This document shows positions 22,837 to 31,613 of a DNA stretch of 64,000 nucleotides, piece by piece. The DNA comes from Pedomonas mirosovicensis (GTDB lineage Bacteria > Pseudomonadota > Alphaproteobacteria > Sphingomonadales > Sphingomonadaceae). Position 1 is the stretch's first letter. Every line of letters starts with the position of its first letter. Both the position numbers and the translations under genes were made by a program. The stretch lies in the NCBI RefSeq assembly GCF_022569295.1, contig NZ_JAKFIA010000001.1, positions 1,069,001 to 1,133,000 on the forward strand, written 5' to 3'. The notes under the pieces were generated by a model. That model worked only from the letters and a program-made list of their open reading frames with translations. It did no database searches and had not been told where the DNA came from.

Positions 22837-23033
22837 ACAAGAACTCTATGGTCGTAAGCGATTGAAATATAATAGAATTAATTTAGCCACCTTGCGGTGG
22901 ATGACGAATATTAGACCATAGAGCTGTTGTGCTGGGTGCCGGTGGCTATATGGTGGCGGCACCAGTCAGATGTCGTTACGACAATCACCTTTCAAGACCC
23001 CGCGGGCGGCCAACCTGCGGGGTCTTTTACGTT
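22837..23033 (+). ncRNA. Candidate structured small RNA (three hairpins ending in a terminator)
   Basis: No protein gene is visible between ftsZ and hemF. Instead there is a long imperfect hairpin with arms near 22835-22853 and 22914-22932 (inner ten bases CTCTATGGTC/GACCATAGAG perfect; 16 of 19 overall). Its AT-rich 60-base loop contains a small hairpin CCACC-TTGC-GGTGG. A second hairpin, GGTGCCG/CGGCACC, spans about 22934-22962, and a terminator hairpin lies at 22996-23023. The ftsZ terminator lies upstream, so a plus-strand terminator here implies its own transcript. No convincing promoter was found, and the sequence does not match RNase P, SRP, tmRNA or any 6S form I know. Confidence 0.45.
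22996..23028 (+). terminator. Intrinsic terminator
   Basis: GACCCCGC pairs with GCGGGGTC around a 12-base loop, followed by TTTTAC on the plus strand. On the minus strand the tail is poorer (TTGAAAGG), so it serves hemF less well. It probably ends the candidate small RNA upstream. Confidence 0.7.
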
Positions 23034-23061
23034 CAGGCCGGAACTCAGGTAAGCCGGGGGC

Positions 23062-23931
23062 TCAGGGCCACTTGGCCTCGGGCGGCAGGCTCATGAGAAT
23101 GGCCTCCACGTTGCCGCCGGTCTTGAGGCCGAAGGTGGTGCCGCGATCGTAGACCAGATTGAACTCAGCATAGAGGCCGCGATAGCGCAACTGTTCCTCG
23201 CGCTGCTCAGGGGTCCACTCCTCCTTCACATGGCGGCGCACCAGTTGCGGGTAGATATCGAGGAAGGCCTTGCCCACGTCCTGGGTGAAGGCGAAGTCCT
23301 TGCCCCAGTCGCCGGTGTTCAGGTGGTCGTAGAAAATGCCGCCGACGCCCCGCGCCCGGTTGCGGTGCGGGATGTAGAAGTATTCATCGCACCACTGTTT
23401 GAAGCGCGGATAGTAGTCCGGGTCATGTCGATCACACGCCTGTTTGAAGGCGGCGTGGAAGTCTGCCGTGTCCTGCCCGACGGGAAAGGGCGGGTTGAGG
23501 TCCGCCCCGCCGCCGAACCACCATTTGGTGGTGACGAGAAACCGCGTGTTCATGTGCACGGCGGGCACCAGCGGCGAGCGCATGTGGGCAACGAGGCTGA
23601 TGCCGGTGGCAAAGAAGCGCGGATCTTCGGCTGCCCCGTTGATCTGCTTGGCGAACTCAGGCGCGAAGGTGCCCTCGACGGTTGAGATGTTGACGCCAAC
23701 CTTCTCGAACACCCGGCCCTTCATAATGGACATGACGCCGCCGCCGCCAGGCGCACCGGTGTAATCCGTGCGCTCCCACGCCTTGCGCTCGAAGCGGCCG
23801 GGGGGAAGGTCGGAGCCGGGGCCGGTGGTCTGTTCGTTCTCGATCGCCTCGAAGGCGGCGCAGATCTGGTTCCGCAACTGCTCGAACCACTGCGCGGCCT
23901 GTCTCTTGCGGTCGTCCATCTGGTCCGTCAT
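23062..23931 (-). CDS. hemF: Oxygen-dependent coproporphyrinogen III oxidase
   Basis: A 289-residue HemF that decarboxylates coproporphyrinogen III to protoporphyrinogen IX using O2. Conserved blocks are [64 protein letters not shown], the region around [11 protein letters not shown] and [17 protein letters not shown] near the end. It overlaps trmL by ATGA, so the two are co-transcribed. The oxygen-dependent form agrees with the aerobic respiratory genes nearby. Confidence 0.97.
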   Translation of the reverse strand: MTDQMDDRKRQAAQWFEQLRNQICAAFEAIENEQTTGPGSDLPPGRFERKAWERTDYTGAPGGGGVMSIMKGRVFEKVGVNISTVEGTFAPEFAKQINGAAEDPRFFATGISLVAHMRSPLVPAVHMNTRFLVTTKWWFGGGADLNPPFPVGQDTADFHAAFKQACDRHDPDYYPRFKQWCDEYFYIPHRNRARGVGGIFYDHLNTGDWGKDFAFTQDVGKAFLDIYPQLVRRHVKEEWTPEQREEQLRYRGLYAEFNLVYDRGTTFGLKTGGNVEAILMSLPPEAKWP

Positions 23932-24386
23932 TGCGGAAATCCTCCCGTCTGCCGCAATGCCTCGGACAGAACCATGGCGGCGGCTGTGGCAACATTGAGC
24001 GAGCGCGCCGACGGCAGCATGGGTATCCGCACGACGGCATCGCAGGCCGCTTCCACCTCAGGCGGGGTGCCGGAAGTTTCGCGACCGAGCATGAGTATAT
24101 CCTTGGGCGCAAAGCCGAAGTCTATGTGGCGCAGGGTCCCGGTGGTCTCCACCAGGACCAGCCGGTGCCCCGCTTCCCGGCGCCAGGCGTTGAAGGCGGC
24201 AAAGTCGATATGCCGCCGCAGGTCGACGAAATCCATGTAATCCATGCCTGCGCGCCGGAGAGCACGGTCGGAGAAGGGGAAGCCGCACGGCTCGACGATA
24301 TCCACCGGCACGCCCAGGCAGGCGCACAGGCGCAGCATGGTGCCGGTGTTGGGCGGAATCTCGGGTTCAAACAGGGCAAGACGCAT
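23928..24386 (-). CDS. trmL: tRNA (cytidine(34)-2'-O)-methyltransferase TrmL
   Basis: A 152-residue SPOUT methyltransferase of the minimal TrmL type that methylates the wobble base of leucine tRNAs. It starts [19 protein letters not shown], has [18 protein letters not shown], the SPOUT knot [11 protein letters not shown] and the C-terminal [21 protein letters not shown] at 24419 would extend it into the preceding gene; ATG 24386 gives the family start. It overlaps hemF by four bases. Confidence 0.93.
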   Translation of the reverse strand: MRLALFEPEIPPNTGTMLRLCACLGVPVDIVEPCGFPFSDRALRRAGMDYMDFVDLRRHIDFAAFNAWRREAGHRLVLVETTGTLRHIDFGFAPKDILMLGRETSGTPPEVEAACDAVVRIPMLPSARSLNVATAAAMVLSEALRQTGGFPQ

Positions 24387-24397
24387 GGCAAGGGGCT

Positions 24398-25516
24398 CTA
24401 GCGGCTTGCCCCCTGGCACATCAAGACCCCGCGCTCATAGACCGAGCCGACGAACAGCCGGTTGTTCTGGTCCACCATCGCCACCGAGGAGGCGGACAGC
24501 TGGTTGCCGTCGTCCACGAAGGGCAGGGGCAGGTCCGGGCGCGGGGGCGCGGGGAAGGGCAGGTCCTTGGGATCGAGCTGCAGCACCATGGAGGGCGCGC
24601 GTCGCTTGTGCGGCGCCTTCGCATAGGCCTGGAAGGCCAGCGGACGCGGATGGCCGGCAACGACCACCGTCCCATCCGGGTGCAGAACAAGGTTGTCCGC
24701 CGCCATGGGCAGGGGGATCTCGCGTTCCTTCGCCAGCTCCCCGGTGAACGGGTTGCGACGAAACAGCGTGACGGAGCGGCCAACCGATTCGCCCACCAGC
24801 AGCCATTGTCCGTCGGGCGAGCGAATGATGCCGTTGGCGAATTGCAGTCCCTCGGCCACCACATGGGCCCGGCGGCCGTCATAGTAGGCGACCGTGTTGG
24901 TGGGCAGCATCAGATAGGTGGCGGCAAGGCGCTTCCAGGTCGGATCGTCGAAGGGATCGTTGGTAACGTAGAACTGGTCGGCCGATATGGCGACGATGTC
25001 GTTGGGCGAGGTAAAGGCCGTGCTGCCGATGGTGCGGCTGTGGATCAGCTGACCATCCTTGCCCACGTCGAACACTTCGATGGAATGGCGCTTTCCATCC
25101 GCCCCGTGGTTGACGACGAACAGGCGGCGGCTGCCGTCCCAGTCCACCAGCAGATCGAGGCCATGGGGGAAGAAACCATCGTCTTTCCGCGCGTTCAGGG
25201 GCGTGAGCGTTGGAGTTGGCCCGCTGAAATCGAGAAGGAAAATATCTCCCTTCGGCCGGCCGCCATGGTTGACGGCATAGCGGTCGGCGCTTGAGACGTA
25301 GGCGCGCTTGCGTTCCCAGTCGACGGCGAAGTCCTCCGCCCCCACCGGGCCGGCCAGCCGTATGCATTGGGCAGGGGAGCGGGGCTCCAGCGGCTCCAGC
25401 CAGCCGGTCAGCGGCAGCGCCATCGCCGTATAGAGGCTAATAGCCAATACGGCGAGGATTGCCGCCAGTCTGATCCGCCGCTTTTCGTCGCGCATGTGCC
25501 TGCCTTTCCGGTGCAA
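24398..25516 (-). CDS. Paraoxonase/arylesterase-like six-bladed beta-propeller protein, membrane-anchored or secreted
   Basis: A 372-residue protein. Residues ~14-36 form one hydrophobic segment (signal or anchor), and the rest is a beta-propeller. The order of motifs follows animal paraoxonases rather than ordinary SMP-30: FFPHGLDLLVDWDGSRRLFVVNHG, SPNDIVAISADQFYVTND, NTVAYYDG, VAEGLQFANGIIRSPDGQWL, VHPDG-like LHPDGTVVVAGHPRP and a final SSVAMVDQNNRLFVGSVYERGV. In paraoxonases the Asn and Asp of such motifs bind calcium at the active site and the natural activity is lactonase. Substrate here is unknown. A GTG/ATG pair near the start (ATG at 25495) leaves the exact start uncertain. It precedes trmL by 11 bases. 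Confidence 0.78.
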   Translation of the reverse strand: MHRKGRHMRDEKRRIRLAAILAVLAISLYTAMALPLTGWLEPLEPRSPAQCIRLAGPVGAEDFAVDWERKRAYVSSADRYAVNHGGRPKGDIFLLDFSGPTPTLTPLNARKDDGFFPHGLDLLVDWDGSRRLFVVNHGADGKRHSIEVFDVGKDGQLIHSRTIGSTAFTSPNDIVAISADQFYVTNDPFDDPTWKRLAATYLMLPTNTVAYYDGRRAHVVAEGLQFANGIIRSPDGQWLLVGESVGRSVTLFRRNPFTGELAKEREIPLPMAADNLVLHPDGTVVVAGHPRPLAFQAYAKAPHKRRAPSMVLQLDPKDLPFPAPPRPDLPLPFVDDGNQLSASSVAMVDQNNRLFVGSVYERGVLMCQGASR

Positions 25517-25712
25517 TCTGCGTCTTGAAACAGAGGCTTAAATCATTTCCGAGGGTTGCATAGAGGGCAATGCGGCCAAATTGCCCATTGCGCCACACTG
25601 TCAGGGTTATTATGGAACCGGGCATATTGGGGGCATGGGGGCCTCCCAATGGGCTTTTGGACCGACGGCTATGGGGCCGCCGGTCGTAGTTGCATCAGGG
25701 ACCACGACAGAT

Positions 25713-26282
25713 ATGGCTACAGCCGAAACACCAGCCGCCGCTCAGCCAGGGACGACGGAGGAGGGCGTTCGCCGCCGCGACTTCATCCACATCGCCACCG
25801 GTGCCTTCGTGACGGGCGGCGCCGTCATGGCGGCTTGGCCGTTCATTTCTCAGATGAACCCTGCCGCGGACACGCGCGCGCTTTCCACGGTCGAGGTCGA
25901 CCTGACGCCGATTGCGGCCGGTCAGGCGATCAAGGTCATGTGGCAGGGCAAGCCGGTGTTCATCCGGAACCGCACTCAGGCGGAGATCCAGACCGTTCGT
26001 GCGGTCAACGTCTCCGAACTGCGCGACCCGCAGACCGATCAGGAACGCGTCAAGGCAGGCCACGACAACTGGCTCATCACCCTGGGCGTGTGCACCCACC
26101 TGGGCTGCGTGCCGCTCGGCACCGCCCAGGGCGAGCCGAAGGGCGAGTACGGCGGTTACTTCTGCCCGTGCCATGGTTCGCACTACGATGCTTCGGGACG
26201 TATCCGCAAAGGCCCGGCGCCGAAGAACCTTGAAGTGCCCCAGTACGCCTTCAAGACGCCGACCTCCATTGTGATCGGGTGA
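25713..26282 (+). CDS. petA: Ubiquinol-cytochrome c reductase, Rieske iron-sulfur subunit
   Basis: A 189-residue Rieske subunit of the bc1 complex that passes electrons from ubiquinol to cytochrome c1. The N-terminus has [13 protein letters not shown], a twin-arginine-type membrane anchor (~residues 24-45). The [2Fe-2S] ligands are C127 and H129 (CTHLGC) and C151 and H154 (CPCHGS), with C132 and C153 positioned for the disulfide. The frame is open upstream to 25581, but ATG 25713 gives the normal length. petB follows after eight bases. Confidence 0.95.
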   Translation: MATAETPAAAQPGTTEEGVRRRDFIHIATGAFVTGGAVMAAWPFISQMNPAADTRALSTVEVDLTPIAAGQAIKVMWQGKPVFIRNRTQAEIQTVRAVNVSELRDPQTDQERVKAGHDNWLITLGVCTHLGCVPLGTAQGEPKGEYGGYFCPCHGSHYDASGRIRKGPAPKNLEVPQYAFKTPTSIVIG

Positions 26283-26290
26283 GGTAAGAC

Positions 26291-27562
26291 ATGTCGTTTC
26301 ATTGGGCCAAGCCATACGAACCCAAATCGCCGGTGATGAAGTGGATTGACAGCCGTCTTCCGCTGCCCCGGCTTGTTGTTGAATCCCTGGGAACCTACGA
26401 GGCTCCCAAGAACCTGAACTACTGGTGGAACTTCGGCTCGCTCGCCGGTCTGTTCCTGGTGGTGCAGATCGTCACCGGCATCGTGCTGGCCATGCACTAC
26501 GCGGCCAACGAAACCGTCGCCTTCGCCTCGGTCGAGCGCATCATGCGCGACGTCAACTTCGGTTGGCTGATCCGCTACATGCACGCCAACGGCGCGTCGT
26601 TCTTCTTCATCGTGGTCTACGTCCACATCTTCCGCGGCCTCTACTACGGTTCCTACAAGGCACCGCGCGAGATGCTGTGGATCCTGGGCGTCGTGATCTT
26701 CCTCCTCATGATGGCCACCGCCTTCATGGGCTACGTGCTGCCGTGGGGCCAGATGTCCTTCTGGGGCGCGCAGGTGATCACCGGCCTGTTCGGCGCCATT
26801 CCGCTGATCGGCTCGGACATCCAGACCTGGCTGCTGGGCGCGCCGTTCGTGGGCAACCCGGCGCTGAACAAGTTCTTCTCGCTGCACTACCTGCTGCCGT
26901 TCGTCATCGCCGGCGTTGTGATCCTGCACATCTGGGCGCTGCACATTCCGGGTTCCAACAACCCGCTGGGCATCGACGTGAAGGGTCCGCAGGACACGGT
27001 TCCGTTCCACCCGTACTACACGATCAAGGACCTGGTCGGCGTGGTGGTGGCGCTGATTGTCTTCTCCGCCTTCGTGTTCTTCCTGCCGAACGCGCTCGGC
27101 CACCCGGACAACTACATCCCGGCCAACCCGCTGGCGACCCCGGCGCACATCGTCCCTGAATGGTATTTCTGGCCGTTCTACGCGATCCTGCGCGCCTTCA
27201 CGGTCGACTTCTTCGGCATCCCGGCCAAGCTGTGGGGCGTGCTGGCGATGTTCTCGTCGATCCTGCTGTTGCTGTTCCTGCCGTGGCTCGATTCGTCGCC
27301 GGTCCGTTCGGCCCGCTTCCGCCCGGTCTACAAGCAGCTGTTCTGGCTTCTGATGTTCGACGTGCTGCTGCTGGGCTTCTGCGGTCAGGCCCCGGCCGAG
27401 GAACCGTTCGTCCGCATCAGCCAGTTCGCTGCTGCCTACTACTTCATTCACTTCCTGATCCTCGTGCCGCTGGTCGCGCGTCTTGAAACGCCGAAGCCGC
27501 TGCCGCGCAGCATTGCGGATCCAGTTCTGCCGGGCGAAACCGTCGCTCAGCCGGCCGAGTAA
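26291..27562 (+). CDS. petB: Cytochrome b of the bc1 complex
   Basis: A 423-residue membrane protein with about eight helices that carries both b hemes and the quinol sites. The N-terminal part ([29 protein letters not shown]-like) and the heme-ligand histidines in helices B and D ([53 protein letters not shown]) are visible. The Qo loop motif PEWYF is at about residue 289. It is the second gene of petABC and is followed by petC after 14 bases. Confidence 0.97.
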   Translation: MSFHWAKPYEPKSPVMKWIDSRLPLPRLVVESLGTYEAPKNLNYWWNFGSLAGLFLVVQIVTGIVLAMHYAANETVAFASVERIMRDVNFGWLIRYMHANGASFFFIVVYVHIFRGLYYGSYKAPREMLWILGVVIFLLMMATAFMGYVLPWGQMSFWGAQVITGLFGAIPLIGSDIQTWLLGAPFVGNPALNKFFSLHYLLPFVIAGVVILHIWALHIPGSNNPLGIDVKGPQDTVPFHPYYTIKDLVGVVVALIVFSAFVFFLPNALGHPDNYIPANPLATPAHIVPEWYFWPFYAILRAFTVDFFGIPAKLWGVLAMFSSILLLLFLPWLDSSPVRSARFRPVYKQLFWLLMFDVLLLGFCGQAPAEEPFVRISQFAAAYYFIHFLILVPLVARLETPKPLPRSIADPVLPGETVAQPAE

Positions 27563-27576
27563 GGGGGACCTGCGTA

Positions 27577-28398
27577 ATGATCCGTTATGTTTCCTACGGT
27601 GTGGGCGCGATCTTCTCGCTCGCTCTCCTGGTGGGCGCCTTCACTCCGCGTGACGAGGCGCACCCCGATCCGGTGAAGGCGCTGGAGAAGGAGCACAAGG
27701 AAGTGCACTTCGCCCATCAGGGCATCTTCGGCACCTATGATCGCGCGCAGCTGCAGCGCGGCTTCCAGGTCTACCGGGAAGTCTGCTCCGCCTGCCACAG
27801 CCTGAACCTGGTGGCCTTCCGCTCGCTGGCCGACCTCGGCTACAACGAGGCCGAGATCAAGGCGATCGCCAAGAGCTATGAGGTTCCGGCCATCGACGAG
27901 AAGACCGGCGAGGCGACCACCCGCCCGGCTCTGCCGTCGGACCACTTCCATGGTCCGTACGAGAACGAGGTTGCGGCGGCTGCTGCCAACAACGGCAAGG
28001 CTCCGCCGGATCTGTCGCTGATCGTGAAGGCGCGCGAGGGCCATGAGGCCTACATCTACTCGATCCTGACCGGCTATCAGAACCCGCCGGCTGGCTTCGA
28101 CGTGCCGGAGGGCCGCAGCTTCAACCCGTACTTCCCGGGTACGGTCATCGGCATGCCCAAGCCGCTGTCGGACGATCAGGTCACCTACGCCGACGGCACC
28201 AAGGCAACCGTCGACCAGATGGCCAAGGACGTGGCTGCGTTCCTGACCTGGACCGCCGAGCCGAAGCTGGAAAACCGCAAGCGCACCGGCGTTGGCGCCA
28301 TCGCCTTCCTGAGCATCCTGCTGGTGCTCAGCATCATCAGCTACAAGAAGATCTGGGCCAGCGTGAAGGGCCCCAAGCCGCACGACACCATGGCGTGA
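27577..28398 (+). CDS. petC: Cytochrome c1 of the bc1 complex
   Basis: A 273-residue c-type cytochrome with an N-terminal signal/hydrophobic segment (~5-24), the heme site C70-SA-C73-H74, a likely methionine ligand in VIGMPKPL and a C-terminal membrane anchor (~240-258, AIAFLSILLVLSIISYKKIW). It accepts electrons from the Rieske protein and hands them to soluble or membrane cytochrome c. A terminator follows the stop, which sets off petABC as one unit. Confidence 0.96.
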   Translation: MIRYVSYGVGAIFSLALLVGAFTPRDEAHPDPVKALEKEHKEVHFAHQGIFGTYDRAQLQRGFQVYREVCSACHSLNLVAFRSLADLGYNEAEIKAIAKSYEVPAIDEKTGEATTRPALPSDHFHGPYENEVAAAAANNGKAPPDLSLIVKAREGHEAYIYSILTGYQNPPAGFDVPEGRSFNPYFPGTVIGMPKPLSDDQVTYADGTKATVDQMAKDVAAFLTWTAEPKLENRKRTGVGAIAFLSILLVLSIISYKKIWASVKGPKPHDTMA

Positions 28399-28423
28399 TC
28401 GTGAGACTTGATTGATCTGAGGG

Positions 28424-28459
28424 AAAGGCCGGGGCTGCGCTCCGGCCTTTCGCTTTTTT
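28424..28459 (+). terminator. Intrinsic terminator after petC
   Basis: AAAGGCCGG (28424-28432) pairs with CCGGCCTTT (28442-28450) and is followed by CGCTTTTTT. Confidence 0.85.
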
Positions 28460-28491
28460 GAGGGCACGGCAAATACAGGCAGCGAGGAACC

Positions 28492-29385
28492 ATGGCTGGG
28501 CATCGGCAGGGCGGGCGTCTTGGCATTATCGGCGGCAGCGGCCTCTACCGCATGGCGGGGCTTGAGGATGCGGAATGGCAGACCGTGGAGACGCCGTGGG
28601 GCAGCCCGTCGGAGGCATTGCTCACCGGGCGGCTGGCGGGCCGGGAGGTGGTGTTCCTGCCCCGGCACGGGCGGCACCATGGCCTCGCGCCGCACGAGCT
28701 GAACCACCGCGCCAACATCGCGGCGCTGAAGACGCTGGGCGTGACGGAGATCCTCTCCATTTCCGCCTGCGGCTCCTTTCGCGAGCATCTGCCGCCGGGC
28801 ACGTTCGTCATCGTTGACCAGTATATCGACCGCACGCAGGGCCGGGCGCGCAGCTTCTTCGGGGAGGGCGTGGTCGCCCACGTCTCGATGGCCGAGCCCG
28901 CCTGCGGGCGGCTGGGGGCCGTGGCGGCCGAGGCCTGTGCGGCGCTCCGCATCCCTCACCAAAAGGGCGGCACTTACCTCTGCATGGAAGGGCCCCAGTT
29001 CTCGACCCGCGCCGAGAGCCGGCTCTACCGCTCCTGGGGCGCGGATGTGATCGGCATGACCAACCTGCCCGAAGCCTACCTCGCCCGCGAGGCGGAGATC
29101 TGCTACCAGAGCGTCGCCATGGTGACCGATTTCGACAGCTGGCATGAAGCCCACGCCGCCGTTGAGGCCGCCGATGTGCTCAATGTGCTGTCCAACAACG
29201 GTCGGCTCGCCCAGGCGCTGGTAGCGGACATGGCGGCGCGGCTCGCCCCAAGGTCCGATGCCTGTCCGTCCGGTTGCGACCGGGCGCTGGATAACGCGAT
29301 CCTGACGCCCCCGTCTGCCTGGCCGGAGGAGGCGCGGGGGCGCCTCGCCGTGGTTGCCGGGCGGGTGATGGGAGATATGAAATGA
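28492..29385 (+). CDS. mtnP: S-methyl-5'-thioadenosine phosphorylase
   Basis: A 297-residue family 2 nucleoside phosphorylase that splits methylthioadenosine into adenine and methylthioribose-1-phosphate. It has the phosphate-binding start LGIIGGSGLYRM, PRHGRHHGLAPHELNHRANI, SACGSFRE, CMEGPQFSTRAES, ADVIGMTNLPEA and VTDFDSWH. The ribosome site GAGGAACC precedes the ATG at 28492. It is coupled by ATGA to apt, which uses the released adenine, so the pair is a salvage module. Confidence 0.93.
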   Translation: MAGHRQGGRLGIIGGSGLYRMAGLEDAEWQTVETPWGSPSEALLTGRLAGREVVFLPRHGRHHGLAPHELNHRANIAALKTLGVTEILSISACGSFREHLPPGTFVIVDQYIDRTQGRARSFFGEGVVAHVSMAEPACGRLGAVAAEACAALRIPHQKGGTYLCMEGPQFSTRAESRLYRSWGADVIGMTNLPEAYLAREAEICYQSVAMVTDFDSWHEAHAAVEAADVLNVLSNNGRLAQALVADMAARLAPRSDACPSGCDRALDNAILTPPSAWPEEARGRLAVVAGRVMGDMK

Positions 29386-29924
29386 CCGCGCCGAACGACG
29401 ACCTGAAGCAGCTTATCCGCACCATTCCGGACCACCCCCTGCCGGGCGTGCAGTTTCGGGATATCACGCCGCTGCTGGGCGATGGTTTTGGCCTCAAGGA
29501 GAGCGTGCGCCGGCTGGCCGAACAGCTACAGGGCACGGGCGGACACAAGGTGGCGGGCATCGAGGCGCGCGGGTTCATCCTCGGCGGCGCGGTGGCCGCG
29601 CGCCTGGGGCTGGGGTTCGTGCCGGTTCGGAAGCGGGGCAAGCTGCCGTTCGAGACGGTAGGGCGGGACTACGAACTGGAATACGGCACCGACCGGGTGG
29701 AAATCCACGTGGATGCCGTCCGGCCCGGCGAGAAGGTGATCCTGGTCGATGATCTCATCGCCACCGGCGGCACGGCGCTGGCGGCGGTCGGCCTGTTCCG
29801 CTCCGTCGGCGTTGAAGTGGCTGCCAGCGGCTTTGTCATGGACCTGCCGGACCTGGGCGGCAGCGCGCGGCTGCGCGACGCCGGCGTGCCGGTGTTCAGC
29901 CTGCTCGACTTCCCTGGGGCTTGA
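29382..29924 (+). CDS. apt: Adenine phosphoribosyltransferase
   Basis: A 180-residue type I phosphoribosyltransferase that turns adenine plus PRPP into AMP. It has IPDHPLPGVQFRDITPLL, the IEARGFILGGAVAARLG block and the PRPP loop VILVDDLIATGGTALA. The ATGA overlap with mtnP links it to methylthioadenosine recycling. A hairpin follows the stop. Confidence 0.95.
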   Translation: MTAPNDDLKQLIRTIPDHPLPGVQFRDITPLLGDGFGLKESVRRLAEQLQGTGGHKVAGIEARGFILGGAVAARLGLGFVPVRKRGKLPFETVGRDYELEYGTDRVEIHVDAVRPGEKVILVDDLIATGGTALAAVGLFRSVGVEVAASGFVMDLPDLGGSARLRDAGVPVFSLLDFPGA

Positions 29925-29934
29925 TCGGGGCTTT

Positions 29935-29958
29935 GCAGGAGGGGCGAGCCCCTCCTGC
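29935..29958. terminator. Perfect hairpin between convergent apt and MaoC genes
   Basis: GCAGGAGGGG (29935-29944) pairs perfectly with CCCCTCCTGC (29949-29958) around CGAG. It is followed by GAATACCCCCTTATGG, which resembles the inner edge of the ~160-base repeat elements elsewhere in the window. It probably works as a bidirectional terminator, though neither side has a long T run. Confidence 0.55.
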
Positions 29959-29983
29959 GAATACCCCCTTATGGCTCAAAAAC

Positions 29984-30430
29984 TCACGCCGGGCGCTGGG
30001 AATAGAAGACGGTCGAGATCAGCGACATGACCGGCTTGCCCTCGGCATCCACCGTCTTCTGGTCGAAGGTCACAAGGCCAAAGCCCGGCCGGCTGCCGGA
30101 CAGGCGAGTGCCGATCACTTTTACCCGCACGCTGAGCACGTCGCCCGGCACCACCGGGCGCAGCCAACGGATCTGCTCCACGCCCGGCGAGCCGTGGCCC
30201 AGCTCGCCCGTTTCCTTCATGCGCTCGGTCAGCATCCGCATGGTCATGGCGCAGGTATGCCAGCCGCTCGCGCACAGCGTGCCGAACAGGCTCTGGCGGG
30301 CAGCTTCGGGGTCCAAATGGAAAGGCTGAGGGTCGTACTTGCCGGCGAACTCAACAATCTCTTCAGCCGTTACGGCGTAGCGGCCGAAGGTTTCCTCATG
30401 ACCGACACAAAAATCCTCGAAGTACTTCAA
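29984..30430 (-). CDS. MaoC-family dehydratase (hotdog fold)
   Basis: A 148-residue single-hotdog protein. The R-specific hydratase signature lies in FAGKYDPQPFHLDPEAA (Asp and His dyad), with GWHTCAMTMRML and the C-terminal VFYSQRP typical of MaoC-like proteins. I chose the TTG at 30430 as start: GTGAGG lies just upstream at good spacing, and the family N-terminus is KYFEDFCVGHEE. In-frame ATGs further up lie inside ychF. Members hydrate enoyl-CoAs or related thioesters; the substrate cannot be told. It starts 7 bases after ychF ends. Confidence 0.8.
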   Translation of the reverse strand: MKYFEDFCVGHEETFGRYAVTAEEIVEFAGKYDPQPFHLDPEAARQSLFGTLCASGWHTCAMTMRMLTERMKETGELGHGSPGVEQIRWLRPVVPGDVLSVRVKVIGTRLSGSRPGFGLVTFDQKTVDAEGKPVMSLISTVFYSQRPA

Positions 30431-30437
30431 GTCAGCC

Positions 30438-31535
30438 TCACGTATTGAAGCGGAACAGCATGATATCGCCATCCTGAACGACATAATCCTTGCCTTCAAG
30501 ACGCATCCGTCCCGCTTCCTTCGCGCCCTGCTCGCCGCCGAACTTCACGTAGTCGTCGTAGGAAATGGTCTCGGCGCGGATAAAGCCGCGCTCGAAGTCG
30601 GTGTGAATGACGCCGGCAGCCTCCGGAGCCTTGGCCCCCTTGTGGACGGTCCAGGCGCGGGCCTCCTTGGGGCCGACGGTGAAGAAGGTGATGAGGCTGA
30701 GAAGGCCATAGCCGGCGCGGATGACGCGGGCGAGGCCGGTTTCCTCCAGGCCGAGGTCGGAAAGGAAGGCGGGGCGGTCGGCCGGGTCCATCTGGGCGAT
30801 CTCGGCCTCGATGGCGGCGGAGATGACGACGCTGAACGCCCCCTCGGCGGCGGCCTTCTCGGCCACCTTTTGCGAATAGGCGTTGCCAGTGGCGGCGCTG
30901 CCCTCATCCACGTTGCAGACGTAAAGCACCGGCTTGGAGGTGAGGAGCTGGGCTTGGCGGAAGACGCGCGCCTCCTCCTCGTCCTTCGGCGTGTAGAGGC
31001 GGGCGGGCTTGCCGTCGCGCAGCAGGTCGAGCACCGGCGTGAACACGGCTTCCTGCACCTTGGCTTCCTTGTCGCCGCCCTTGGCCTTCTTGGAAATCGC
31101 GACGAGGCGGCGCTCAAGGCTGTCCAGATCCGAAAGCATCAGCTCGGTTTCCACCGTCTCGGCGTCGGCGATGGGATCGACCCGGCCCTCGACGTGGGTG
31201 ACGTCCCCCTCGAAGCAGCGCAGCACGTGGATGATGGCGTCTACCTCGCGGATGTTGCCGAGGAACTGGTTGCCGAGCCCTTCGCCCTTGGAGGCGCCGC
31301 GCACAAGACCGGCGATGTCCACGAACGCCAGCTGGGTCTCGATGATCTTGGCGGATTTGGCCAGCTTGGCGATTTCGTAAAGGCGCGGGTCCGGCACCGG
31401 CACCTGGCCCACGTTCGGCTCGATGGTGCAGAACGGGTAGTTGGCGGAGGCCGCGGCGGCGGTCTCGGTCAGCGCGTTGAACAGGGTGGACTTGCCGACG
31501 TTGGGCAGCCCGACGATGCCGCATTGAAAACCCAT
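30438..31535 (-). CDS. ychF: Redox-regulated ATPase YchF (OBG-like)
   Basis: A 365-residue translation-factor-class NTPase. It starts MGFQCGIVGLPNVGKSTLFNALT with the G1 loop, has DIAGLVRGASKGEGLGNQFL (G3 region) and a C-terminal TGS-like domain (LISLITFFTVGPKEARAWTV..GVIHTDFERGFIRAE). YchF binds ATP rather than GTP and associates with ribosomes. It lies in the usual rplY-pth-ychF order, transcribed leftwards. Confidence 0.95.
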   Translation of the reverse strand: MGFQCGIVGLPNVGKSTLFNALTETAAAASANYPFCTIEPNVGQVPVPDPRLYEIAKLAKSAKIIETQLAFVDIAGLVRGASKGEGLGNQFLGNIREVDAIIHVLRCFEGDVTHVEGRVDPIADAETVETELMLSDLDSLERRLVAISKKAKGGDKEAKVQEAVFTPVLDLLRDGKPARLYTPKDEEEARVFRQAQLLTSKPVLYVCNVDEGSAATGNAYSQKVAEKAAAEGAFSVVISAAIEAEIAQMDPADRPAFLSDLGLEETGLARVIRAGYGLLSLITFFTVGPKEARAWTVHKGAKAPEAAGVIHTDFERGFIRAETISYDDYVKFGGEQGAKEAGRMRLEGKDYVVQDGDIMLFRFNT

Positions 31536-31613
31536 GGTGATCCTTGTCTCGCAACTGGCTTGCCGGGCGGGTCCGCTGGGCCCGCGCCCGGGTTTGACGA
31601 TTTGGAAGGGGTA

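Noticed and set aside
29984-30499. MaoC gene starting at ATGs inside ychF
   Set aside because: The extra residues lack homology, and a TTG with a good ribosome site sits just after the ychF stop.
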